A DNA stretch of 64,000 bases. Origin: Harmothoe impar. Its lineage: Eukaryota > Annelida > Polychaeta > Phyllodocida > Polynoidae. The stretch is taken from the NCBI GenBank assembly GCA_947462335.1, contig OX381721.1, positions 33,470,303 through 33,534,302 of the forward strand. Direction: 5' to 3'. Positions 35,870-45,009 of this stretch are shown here, one piece after another (within the stretch, counting starts at the first letter, position 1; each line of letters opens with the position of its first letter). The position numbers were made by a program, and so were the translations under genes. Under the pieces are notes generated by a model. The model searched no databases, was not told where the DNA came from, and saw only the letters and a program-made list of their open reading frames with translations.

Positions 35870-36271
35870 CTCCATTCTCTCTGCGCGTCCAAGATGGCGC
35901 TGTTTTGACTTCCTGCTCCATCCCCCAATGCTCTGTGCTACTTTCAAATCAAGCATTTTGTCAATACCCTTGATCAGTCTCGTCTTATCAGTTGGACCAG
36001 AAGTTGACCGAAAAGTTTAAAAAGGCAGAAAAACTGACAAGACTACTGCGTGGGTGGTCAGACTTGACTTACCTGTGACGGTGTCCCTGTGACGGTGCGT
36101 CTCGGCGGCGTCCCAGCTACGTCTAATGACGGCGTCTGGCTCGGGCGGCGTTCTTGTGCAGTCTGACGTTATGACGTCACGTGGATGGAGCTTCCCGCGT
36201 CTTGGTGCAGCCAAATATGGTATGGACCAACCTCCCCATGTGCCTAGACGGGGGCGGATCCAGGCATCCAC
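35870..36271 (-). promoter_or_regulatory. CpG-rich patch, possible promoter and non-coding 5' exon on the minus strand
   Basis: The patch is GC- and CpG-rich in an AT-rich setting. It contains a CRE/E-box composite TGACGTCACGTGG near 36172 and CCAAGATGGCGCTG (YY1-like) near 35889. On the minus strand a strong donor, ACAG|GTAAGT, lies at about 36071. An open minus frame ends at that donor but has no ATG, so it would be a 5' UTR exon. It could serve gene B, whose start codon sits in an exon with an upstream acceptor. This is inference. Confidence 0.3.
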
Positions 36272-37331
36272 GTAAGATGGAGGAAGGAAGGGAGGGGGGG
36301 GGCATGATATAAGACGTGTATACTATGACTGCAGAAGGGTTTTCGGCGACCTGGCGACCTGGGCCGTTTTCCAGGCGACTTTTTTTACCTAGCGACCTGG
36401 CGACTTTTGCAAAAAGTTGATTATAGGATAAAGTGGTGAAAAGGACGAGGGTTGTGTCTCTCCGCTACTACATCCAGATCTGACCAGGTAAGCGAATTTT
36501 GCCGCTCCCTCAGGTGACTTACATGTCACATGCCCACTTGTTCTATTTTGCTGTGCATTCATTGGCTGGATCAGTGTATTTAGGTCAATATCACTGAGCC
36601 TTCACTCACTGTGGAGCCTCAAAACATAGTTCAATCAATTCATTTCTATATAAAATATATAGAATATGAAAAGGTTGGCTTGCTCAAACTTGAGTATTTA
36701 TTTCCACTAATATGGAATATAAATAAATTGAGGTTTGAAAAAATAATAATATTTTTTCAGGGCCATGATGTTTCAGCACAGAATCTGTGGGTGGTTGACA
36801 TCAGGATGTTTCATCTTATTCAAAGATTCATCAGGTAGACATTCAGGAGGTTTGTGACTGGTCAAATATAAATAATTATATTATTTTTGCCTTTTAGTGA
36901 TTTTGTCATACACATAGGGAGTGTTTAGACTGATATTTCTTAGAAATATCTTAGTCGCCACGCTGAAACATGCATTTCTGTGGATTAAAAAATTGGGAGA
37001 GATTTCCTAGCGAGATCCTAAACCAATTAAAAAATTCCTGCATGTCTACCAAAAGTAAAGGGAAAAATCAATCTATGATTATAGGATAAAAGTTTAAAAA
37101 AACGACCTTGCGACCTGGGGGCCTTCATTTCGGCGACTTTCCGACCTGAGGGGGATCCCTCTGCACCCCCATACTTGTTGTTCGTGTCTACAATTAGTCT
37201 AAATGAAATTCGGGGGCGCTTCCCCCTTTGATCTGACCATGCTGTGAAGTCTGAAACAGTATTTCCTACATCGCCTGTGTATGTATATAGTACGATGGGA
37301 GGGGGTGGTTTTATACTACTCTAGATATATG

Positions 37332-37599
37332 TACACTGAAAAAGTAAACTTGTCACCAGACTCGTCAAAGTGACTGTCATAAAATAAACAAGTCAAAAGT
37401 TGTCTAACCTATCAGGTTACCATCCCACAAATAGAATCTGGAGCTGGCAGATGTCGGGTTTTGGGCTGGCACATACCAAGTGGGTCTTCTATCTCCAGCT
37501 AAAAGACCCCCTTCCTTGTCACTTAGACAAGTTTTTGCCTCGTTTATTTTATGACCGTCACTTTGAAGAGTCTGGAGACAAGTTTATTTTTTGAGTGTA
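37332..37599. mobile_element. TA-flanked MITE, copy 2
   Basis: TACACTGAAAAAGTAAACTT at the left and TTTTTTGAGTGTA at the right match the copy at 10323-10590 throughout, including an internal GGAGCTGGCA(A/G)ATGTC segment. Divergence is roughly one base in ten by eye. Confidence 0.75.
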
Positions 37600-39485
37600 G
37601 TTGGGACTCCAATACTGTTATAAGATGTTGAAATAAAGTGAAAAGAACAGGGAGTGCGAGGACAGAGTACCCGAAATTAAGTAATTATCATGTTTGGACT
37701 ATGCAGCTGGGTGTGCAGATTTCAGACCATTCAGGATACAAACTGGCCCCACCTCCACCTCTTTTCCTGAGCGTCATCACTGGCACCAAAGCTTCTTGGT
37801 GAAAGTAGTTCCGGCATGCTTGGTGCTGTAATATCATTAATGTGGATGAGTACCGCGGAAGGATACCCCCCCCCCCCCCCTCCGGTCGACGTACAGGAAA
37901 TGTGATGCGGTTATGGCCCCTAAGATACCAGAGGGGTAAAAGGCGACCTGGGCTGTTTCCCAGGCGACCTGGCGACCTGGTACAATACTCTAAGAGACCT
38001 GGCGACTTTTGGAAATACATGGAAAGAGCGACTTTGGGCCCTTAATTTTGGCGACTTTCCGACCTGATAGGGGACCCCTTTGCACCCCCAACTTGGATGA
38101 GTTTGTCAAGGCACAACAGAAGGTTTGTCCCCGCGCCCTGTTGGTTACGCTCTTTAAACATTTAGCTCTTTAACGACAACATATCCCAAAAAGGTGACAA
38201 TTGTCGGCATAATACACCAATTCCGGCCCTGTAAGTAACACGCCGGGGCTGCATTGTCGCATGATGCTTGAATAGAGAACTGGTGAGTTACTCGCCGGGT
38301 TACTTGCCAGGGCTGCATTCATGCATCATGACGTCCGAAGGGCATGCATATGCCGCCCATAAAGTGTTAAGGACCCGTCTAATTGGTGATCGACAACCAC
38401 CCCCTGTAGATTAGGCCATTCAAGAAAAAAAACGCAAGTGCTTTATCCTCGCTCCTCGTGTCAGAGAGATCAGGCTAGGCCACTCAAAAAATATATACGT
38501 AGGGTTTCTCATCAGGCAGTGAAAAATATGACGCAGGTCATTTTTTAAAATTAGCTTTCCTTCATTTACATCGTAGTTTATTTGTTGTCCCAAAGCCGAT
38601 ATTTTATATTGTGCCTTTTGAAAGGGTGTATGGAGAAATAGCTTTTCAGGAACAGTTTTCATATTTTTATCAGGCTTATTGATTTGCAAATGTTTTATAA
38701 TGCAAGTTATTCCTAGCATTAGGTTGAATTTGATACCAATATGCCAATGCTTGCCAGAGGCGTAGGAAGCACATCGTGATTGGGGGGGGGGGGGGGGGGT
38801 GGGGGGGGGGCAACCCAACAAGCCTTAAATATCGGGTTTCTGATGGGGTGCCAGGCCACTGTGTCGCAACTTTTTCCTATGTGGAAGTTTTGTGGAATTT
38901 TGTGTATTACATTATAAGGTTGTAGTAAATTTTGGGCCCCCCTGACCCCCCCCCCCCCTTTTCCTACGCCAATGATTGCCCATTCTAATGCATTATTATT
39001 ATCAACAATGTAAAACATATGCAAATTCCCCAAATCACAATTTTTATGATGTGTGCGGTGATGAGAAAATTTGAACTTTGAGGGGAATTGCTTTTTTTCT
39101 CCTCTTCTATTCAAAATTAGAATCAAGAAAGGCTTATGATGTCAGTTCACTAGTGAGCTACAAAATGACATGCATTCTCACATTTTTGCAGATCAATCAA
39201 TTCTCAAAAATCAATAATCGCTCGTGACGTTTGTTCATGCAAAAGCCTATAATTTCGCTTGCTGTTGCATCAAAAATGTAAGGAGTTTTCAGCTCTGAGA
39301 ACGTTTTAATGAATTTTGCCAACATTTTTTTCTCACTATGCCCATAAATGCATGTTTCAATGCTTGGCGATGAGAAACCTTTTTTTTTTGGAGTGGCCTT
39401 ATTTACCCACCGTGTTTTGGCCGTTGTATCCACACGGACTGATTGTGCAATAGAGATGTACTGACCTGTGACCATTTACGTAAAT

Positions 39486-39784
39486 AGGGCCGAGTCATTT
39501 ATTGCTAGCTGGGGGGGGGGGGGCTTGGTGCATTTTCAAAAAAGGCAATTTTTATTCCGACCCAAGTAATTTTCAAACCCACCCCAACCCCCACATTCAA
39601 GGTTTGAAAAAATGCCCCCCCCCCCTAAAATTGCATTTGCCCATAGAACCATGTGTGTTTGTTGGTATCTAAATGGACCGTTTTTAATCATGACCCCCCC
39701 CCCCTCCGGCTTGAAGTTTTTCCACCCCCCCCCCCTCCCTTATTTCTAATTATGACCCCAGCTGGCAATAAATGACTCGGCCCG
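39486..39784. mobile_element. MITE with GGGCCGAGTCATTTATTG termini
   Basis: GGGCCGAGTCATTTATTGCT with AGCTGGGG is inverted at the right end as CCCCAGCTGG and CAATAAATGACTCGGCCC. The interior holds long G and C runs. Confidence 0.8.
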
Positions 39785-40836
39785 ATATACAGGAGTGTCT
39801 CCTAGAGTAAACGTTGTAGTAGAATGTATAATGTCAAATATAGCTGAATTAGCATCTTTAGTCGTGGCCCCTTAGTACGCAAATTACTTCTCAGAAGTAT
39901 TGCCACATAAAAAGGCATGCACAAAGAAATGTTATATATTTGTTTGGGAAATAAAGGTATATCTATGATAAATGACTAGTCTCTAAGCCCAATCGACAGC
40001 AGGGCTATTTCTTTTTGCAAAAAACTTAGTGTAGTGCAAACTGACAGCGATGTTGTCGGGGCAGTTTTCTTTTTCTTTTAACACTTTGTAAGTTGATTCA
40101 TGGGTCATAAATGCAAAGGGCTTAAACCATTAAGGATCATTCTGACTATCCCAAAGTCGTATGTAAACCCCTTCAGACTTGTTATAGGTCATTTACAACA
40201 TGTTACCAATGCCCAAACTAAATATGGAGTGATCACCGAGCCATATTGATACTACAGCTTTCCACAGAATAGGCATCTTTACACTGAAAATGAGTTCTGT
40301 CCTAGTGACATGACATTTGTAAAGGATGGTGTATGGACTCCACATACGACCCTCGTCATAAGTTGGGGTCATATCCATCCCCTAATCTATCATTATACTA
40401 GATTTGGTCACCATTGTATTTTCTATGATTATCTAAGAAATAAGTATTGTTGTGTTTTGGCACCGGGTTTTGAATAGTCGCCCGGCCTTGAATAAGCACT
40501 GAGTAAACGATCTATCTATGACGCCAAACAAGAGCAAAGCTAAATGTACATACTGTATAACCACAAATTTCCCTTAGAAGATAGGATACAGTGGATTAGC
40601 ATTTAGATATTAAAATATGCCAGCCAATTGATACCACCTTACTATCATCAGCGGGTGGAGTGATTCCAGTAGCAATGAGCATAATGAGGTCCTAGTCTTC
40701 ACTCTCATCCTATGACCTTAAACTTAGGCTAAGGCAACTAGTAGGTGAGTTCGGTGGCAGGTTTTTATTGACCCGATCTATCAGCCTGCCTACTGCCTCA
40801 GGTCAACCCTCGCAAAGAACAAGCTTCAGTAAACCT

Positions 40837-40842
40837 TAGGTG
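40837..40842. repeat. Target-site duplication, left copy
   Basis: TAGGTG lies immediately before the AGTAGTATAG terminus and is repeated exactly at 50134-50139 after the ACTACT terminus. Six-base duplications are the hallmark of Polinton integration by the RVE-type integrase. Confidence 0.92.
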
Positions 40843-41262
40843 AGTAGTATAGTATGTATCGGAACGGGACTATAGTTAACTACTGTTTATTACTCAATCG
40901 ACATGCAGCCAATCAGAGGCCTCCATTTGGTCACGTGACCCGTTGCCATGGTAACGTGACCTACTTAGGGCTCTCAGCCAATCAGAAGCCAGCATTCTGG
41001 GTGACCTACTGACCTACTTAGAAGCTCTCAGCCAATCAGAGGCCGGCATTCTGGTAACCATGGTAACGTGACCTGCTTACGTCACGTGACCTACTTAGGC
41101 TCAGCCAATCAGAAGCCGGCATTCTGGTAACTAGGGTAACGTGACCTACTTAGGGTTTGTTTGTAAACAACACCACGTGGCTCTCTTGTTTGTAAACAAC
41201 ACCACGTGACACGTGACTGTTTGTAAACAAACAACTTATATATAGAAAATAAACACAACAAG
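40843..41262. repeat. Left terminal inverted repeat (about 420 bp)
   Basis: It matches the right repeat (49694-50133) along its length with about two substitutions in the outer 390 bases and a small indel and T-run difference at the inner end. It contains several AGCCAATCAGA (CCAAT) boxes, CACGTG boxes and GTTTGTAAACAA (forkhead-like palindromes), and ends inside with TTATATATAGAAAATAAA, a TATA-like run. Confidence 0.92.
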
Positions 41263-41350
41263 TTCCATGTTATGTTAAAATTATATTTTCAAAAAAAAAG
41301 CACATCTGTTACAGCGTCTATGTGTAACTACGCGCATTCTCATTCAAACA

Positions 41351-41986
41351 CTATAACACTATCATACCGTAGCAGCAGCAGGTAGGACTGGAAGAAAAGC
41401 AAGCGCACGAGCAGAAGCGACGACACCAGTTGCACCATCCGGCCGTCGCGTTGGTAGCCCTACTACTCGTCGCGCGTTCAACTGGAGGTTTAAGAGTGAC
41501 AAATGACGATTCTTTGTCGACGCGACTGCTAACATCAGCATCGGCAGCATCGGCAGCAGCATCGGCAGCAGCATCGGCAGCAGCGGCAGCAGCCTCGGCA
41601 GCAGCGGTAGCAGCAGTAGCAGCAGCTGTAGCAGCAGTAGCGTGAGCATTAGCAACAACAGCAGCAGCGACAGTAGCAAGGGCGGCAGAGCGGGCACTAG
41701 CAGCATTATCAGCGGCGTCATCGGCAGCCGCAACAGCATCAGCAGCAGCAGCGTCGGCATCGGTGGCATGAGTAGCTGCATCGGCGGCAGCAACAGCAGC
41801 AGTCACAGCCGCAGCGGCAACAACAACAACGTCATCACAACCAGCGTCACTAACAGCCGCAGTAAATGCAGCAGTAGCACGCTGAGCAGCACTAGCAGCA
41901 GCAGTAGCAGAGGCTACAGCATCAGCTTCACATTCGCGCGCCGCTTCGTCATTCCGCTTCATGTCACGGTAGCAACTTTCCATCAT
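41351..41986 (-). CDS. Alanine-rich protein at the left end of the Polinton element
   Basis: It has 211 residues from the ATG at 41986 (a second ATG follows at once) to TAG at 41351. The N-terminus (MMESCYRDMKRNDEAARE) is charged. About residues 25-155 are Ala-rich with Asp, Val and Thr spaced among the alanines and few other residues. The C-terminus turns basic and Cys-rich (GWCNWCRRFCSCACF). A frame upstream of the ATG runs through a TAG/CTA triplet repeat as poly-Leu, which I exclude. A TATATAAG box lies about 145 bases upstream. It sits in the same place and direction as the alanine-rich gene of the copy at 1-1612. Helical, antifreeze-like or fibre-like structures are possible, but no function is recognised. 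Confidence 0.55.
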   Translation of the reverse strand: MMESCYRDMKRNDEAARECEADAVASATAAASAAQRATAAFTAAVSDAGCDDVVVVAAAAVTAAVAAADAATHATDADAAAADAVAAADDAADNAASARSAALATVAAAVVANAHATAATAAATAATAAAEAAAAAADAAADAAADAADADVSSRVDKESSFVTLKPPVERATSSRATNATAGWCNWCRRFCSCACFSSSPTCCCYGMIVL

Positions 41987-42013
41987 GGGGATCTGCAAAT
42001 TGAGGCGCGGTGC

Positions 42014-42021
<8 letters not shown>

Positions 42022-42085
<64 letters not shown>
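42022..42085. repeat. (TAG)n microsatellite, about 21 units
   Basis: An uninterrupted TAG repeat between the TATA box and the start codon of the alanine-rich gene, so it would lie in the 5' UTR. It gives long spurious Leu or Ser runs when translated. Confidence 0.95.
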
Positions 42086-42121
42086 CGTGAACGATGATGA
42101 CGATGCCGAATACGGTTTCAC

Positions 42122-42797
42122 TCCCCCTTATATACCCTTACTCCCCCCTTTTTTTTCAAGCCACCGGCCAGCTGCCCCCTCACGGCAGGTCTTTAGATCA
42201 GCCTTAAGTCGCTTACTACGCGGCTCATCATCCCTCTAATCGCATTTTCCAGCCGCCGGCCGGCTGACTGCTGACGACAGGAGAGGGTGATTTGTTTTTC
42301 TTTAGATTTAAGCCGCTTACCACACGCACACCCTCTAGTCACAGACAGAGTGACAGAAAGGGAGGGGGTCGCTTTGTTCACGCTACCTGTAGTTGTTTTT
42401 CTATACACACGCTGAGCCCATGACCCGCTAATCCTTTATACAGGTAACACGCGTTCAACTAATTACTCTATTGTATGACAGTCGGTACACGGATTTAATT
42501 TTAAACCACCTTCCCATCTGGATCCATGTCTGGCGGGGTGGAAGGATCCAGCTGAAAAGCGTGATTAGGGCTTTTGTTTCTCTTATGATAGCAGCAGGTC
42601 AGCATGCGACAGCTGAAAATGTCAGACTCGCCGCTCCTATAAAAGACTGAGATGCGTCTCTCTTTCCACACACCCTTCTACCATCGCCGCCGACACCGCC
42701 ACCGCCGGCCAGCCGACCGCCGCCACCGCCTGCAGTCACCGCCATCACGCCAGCAGGGAATTTCGAGCTGAGTCTGCTTATTGCTTATTTTTTTTGT
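42122..42797. promoter_or_regulatory. Divergent control region between the alanine-rich gene and the rightward genes
   Basis: A TATA box for the minus-strand gene lies at 42127-42134 (TATATAAG on the minus strand). For the plus strand, TATAAAAG is at 42638-42645, about 220 bases before the ATG at 42864, followed by a CT-rich leader. Between them, two diverged direct repeats of roughly 85 bases (42161-42241 and 42251-42340) share CCGGCC(A/G)GCTG, CTTTAGAT and AAG(T/C)CGCTTAC words. Confidence 0.6.
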
Positions 42798-42863
42798 TTG
42801 AGCTTTTTGTTTTTTAAAAATTTTTATTTTCACTCAGTCTTTTTTGTTTCGGAGGAAAGAAAT

Positions 42864-43514
42864 ATGGCGCTGCAGAGGGCGCGAGTTTCTAAAAGACGGT
42901 CGCGCGAACAAAGTGCTCTCCTCAACTGCCCGGCTATTTTTTTATCTCAAAGGAGAGAGCGTCACGTAGTTGAGGTTCACGCTTCTCTTGAAGCGTACCG
43001 AATTCTCGAGAAATGCAAAGCTGAGCGCCATCGTCGTTATACAAGAGCGGAAAAGGAAAACGTAGCGACATGGCCGAGAGCCGTCTTCTCAGAACAGCAT
43101 TTACTCTACCATTGCATAACAGCCGCTCTCAGCGCCCCCACTCGTTGGGCGTTTCATGAAAAGAAAGAGCGCCGCTACTCTCCTCACCCTGCCTCCTCTT
43201 ATAAAGTGAGAATAAGTGCTATGAAACGATTCGACAAGCCGATCGGTTTCTTGGGAGCGACTGCAGCTCCCACTCGGTGGGCGCGCGTTGTGGCCGACGT
43301 GAACACGGTCTCTAAACGTTTCGACGTCGTCACTTGTTATCCCGCATATTGCAACGCAGCCGAATTGAAGAAGATAGGGACGCACTATTTTAAACCATAC
43401 GCTCCAATATGTATTTGTCACCGCCGCGCTCACACGCCTTATTGCTTTTTCGAGACGATCGTGTCACAACACAGAAATAGAAAAAAAAGCGGCAAAGCGA
43501 CGAGCTTTGCCTAA
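42864..43514 (+). CDS. Unrecognised basic protein of the Polinton element
   Basis: It has 216 residues from the ATG at 42864 (context AATATGG). An open frame continues upstream but has no ATG. It is strongly basic (MALQRARVSKRRSRE at the start, RKKSGKATSFA at the end), with about ten Cys and many His. An APTRWA motif occurs twice, at about residues 91-96 and 135-140, suggesting an internal duplication of about 45 residues. I see no known motif. It sits first in the rightward gene series after a TATA box, where larger Polintons may keep accessory genes. A DNA-binding role would fit the charge but is only a guess. The gene is followed by a hairpin and pyrimidine tracts. Confidence 0.5.
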   Translation: MALQRARVSKRRSREQSALLNCPAIFLSQRRERHVVEVHASLEAYRILEKCKAERHRRYTRAEKENVATWPRAVFSEQHLLYHCITAALSAPTRWAFHEKKERRYSPHPASSYKVRISAMKRFDKPIGFLGATAAPTRWARVVADVNTVSKRFDVVTCYPAYCNAAELKKIGTHYFKPYAPICICHRRAHTPYCFFETIVSQHRNRKKSGKATSFA

Positions 43515-43865
43515 ATGATCAAAAAAAAAAAAAAAAAAAATTAATCTCTTCCTCCTCCTCCTCCTCCTCCTCCTCCTCCTCCTCTTCTTTTTAAAAAAAA
43601 TAAATAAATATTTGTTTCAGACTCCTCTGGAGTCTGATACAAACATTTATGACTATTGAGTGAAAATAGAATTTTATCGCAAAAAAAAAAAAAAAAAGAA
43701 AAAAAAGTCACTTCTGCCGCCGCTACTGTGACACCGGCCGGTATCAATAAAAAGGTCGGCTGACTTTTCTCCACAACCATTCACTACCGACCGTTCGAGT
43801 GAGAAACACAGCAGACAGTCAGACACACAACCGCTCTCTGACGCGTCCTGAAAAAAAACAAAAAA
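43515..43865. promoter_or_regulatory. Intergenic control region: hairpin, pyrimidine tract and TATA-like box before the ATPase gene
   Basis: It contains an A run, a CTC/CCT repeat (43549-43585) and AATAAATAAATA (43607-43617). A 16-bp hairpin with one mismatch has its core CAGACTCC/GGAGTCTG at 43618-43636. After a second A run come GGTATCAATAAAAAGG (43739-43754) and an A-rich leader touching the ATG. The layout suggests an end of the upstream transcript followed by a promoter for the morphogenesis genes. Confidence 0.5.
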
Positions 43866-44583
43866 ATGTCCAGTAGTAAAAGCAAACTCTTCACAGAAAT
43901 TCATTTCGACGCTCGACTACAAGGACCCTTTAGTTGTATCATTAGCGGTCCGTCGGGTTGTGGAAAATCGCGCTTGGTGGATCAATTTCTGAGCGACGTG
44001 AACAATTTGGTCACGCCGCCGGTGGAAAAGACTTTTTACCATTACGGCGAGTGGCAACCTCTGTTTGAAAAAATGCAAAATCAGTACGGTGTGGAATTCA
44101 GAGAAGGTCTTCCTAGCAAAGAGTCTATAGCGGGAGACGTGGAAGTAGCAGAAGACGCTTTACGACCCCACACTCTACTGATATTGGGCGATCTGATGAG
44201 CAGTTCCAATCAGCAAGTGGTAGCCGACATCTTTACTAAATACTCGCATCACTGGAACGTGAGCGTCATATACATCACTCAGAACCTATTCCAGAAATCA
44301 CCCGACTTTCGAACTATGAGTCTGAACGCTCACTACATTTGTTTTCAAGAACCCGCGCGACATGGGGCAAATAGCTAGTCTGTCTCGCCAGGTGTTTCCG
44401 TCCAACGCGGCGGCCCTCTCTAGTATATTTACCCATGAACTCAAGCGACCTCACTCATACCTCCTTCTGGACTTCAAGCAGTCAACACCTGACGATCTGA
44501 GAATACGCTCCTCTTTGACGTCCATACACTCTCAGCTAGTGTTCGTACCGCTAGACAAAAAAAAGAACAAGAGAAAGCAGTAG
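43866..44583 (+). CDS. FtsK/A32-type genome-packaging ATPase, frameshifted
   Basis: It should pump DNA into the capsid, as A32-like ATPases do in Polintons and related viruses. The first frame (43866-44378) has the Walker A motif GPSGCGKS at residues 28-35. Walker B is LLILGDL at 104-110, with Gly where the first acidic residue is usual, and a sensor-like segment VIYITQNLF follows. It ends at a TAG, but the family continues in the next frame from about 44362 (LSRQVFP and the Pro-Asp-Asp-Leu-Arg region) to TAG at 44581-44583. The two frames overlap by 17 bases and differ by +1. A one-base indel is the simple reading, and an assembly error or programmed shifting is possible. An A-rich leader precedes the ATG. 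The next gene starts 8 bases after the stop. Confidence 0.82.
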
Positions 44584-44590
44584 CAAAAAA

Positions 44591-44923
44591 ATGTCTTCTC
44601 ATCTACTCGAAAGACACTTTGGTACTCTCAAGCACTTAGCTAAGTGCTCGCCAAAGGACTGCTCGCATCTAATAGACTCTGGAAGCGACGATCTGATCGC
44701 AGCGTTAAGTGAGATCTGTCACAATTTACTGGTAGGGAACATCCCGCTCAGCGACAAACAACTGGACAAGCTTCGAGAATCGGCTGACGTGTTGAGGGAG
44801 GTCGGCAAAAAATCTACGCCCATCAAAAAAAAGAGACGCGTCTTGGTACAAGAGGGAGGTTTCCTCATTCCGGCTCTCATAGGGATGGCCTTACCGCTTA
44901 TAAAGAGCATTCTCCGTATATGA
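44591..44923 (+). CDS. Small pX-like virion protein with hydrophobic C-terminus
   Basis: It has 110 residues. The first 75 are mixed helical, then a basic cluster KKKRR and a C-terminal hydrophobic segment GGFLIPALIGMALPLI. Basic-then-hydrophobic Gly-Gly-Phe-Leu tails of this form recur in Polinton and adintovirus genomes beside the ATPase and are compared with membrane-active adenovirus core proteins (pX/pVI type). The role in virion maturation or membrane interaction is family inference. The ATG follows an A-run (CAAAAAAATG) only 8 bases after the ATPase stop, so the genes may be co-transcribed. The stop overlaps the next open frame. Confidence 0.65.
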   Translation: MSSHLLERHFGTLKHLAKCSPKDCSHLIDSGSDDLIAALSEICHNLLVGNIPLSDKQLDKLRESADVLREVGKKSTPIKKKRRVLVQEGGFLIPALIGMALPLIKSILRI

Positions 44924-45009
44924 GACACCTCATTCGACACCTACTCGCCGACAGCACCACCACCACCACTACTACCGCCACCACCAGCGTCATTGCCACC
45001 GTCGTCCCC

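Larger units (their letters stand above)
28277..40842. other. Region between gene B and the Polinton element: repeats, one CpG-rich patch
   Basis: Foldback elements take up a large share: 28999-29446, 29711-29880, 30300-30933, 31082-31586, 32311-32475, 32598-32909, 33836-34083, 34711-34819, 37332-37599 and 39486-39784. A family built on GCGACCTGG and CAGGTCGCC words occurs at about 35480-35720, 36330-36420, 37090-37160 and 37930-38090. A GC-rich patch at 35870-36270 may be a promoter or 5' exon of gene B. No other gene is supported, and open frames such as 38420-38821 (minus) run through G or C homopolymers. Confidence 0.5.

Noticed and set aside
38420..39126. Minus-strand frames of ~135 codons with long proline runs
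   Set aside because: The prolines come from G/C homopolymers in a repeat; no splice or start context.
41987..42121. Poly-leucine N-terminal extension of the alanine-rich gene
   Set aside because: It is a TAG microsatellite read in frame, begins with GTG, and lies upstream of a good ATG and downstream of the TATA box.
41430..42239. Plus-strand Ser- or Ala-rich frames opposite the alanine-rich gene
   Set aside because: Mirror frames of the same triplet repeats; the minus strand has the TATA box and a matching gene in the other copy.
43101..43433. 110-codon minus-strand frame opposite the basic protein gene
   Set aside because: Could be coding, but the plus frame is longer, has a TATA box and the direction of its neighbours; kept only as an alternative.
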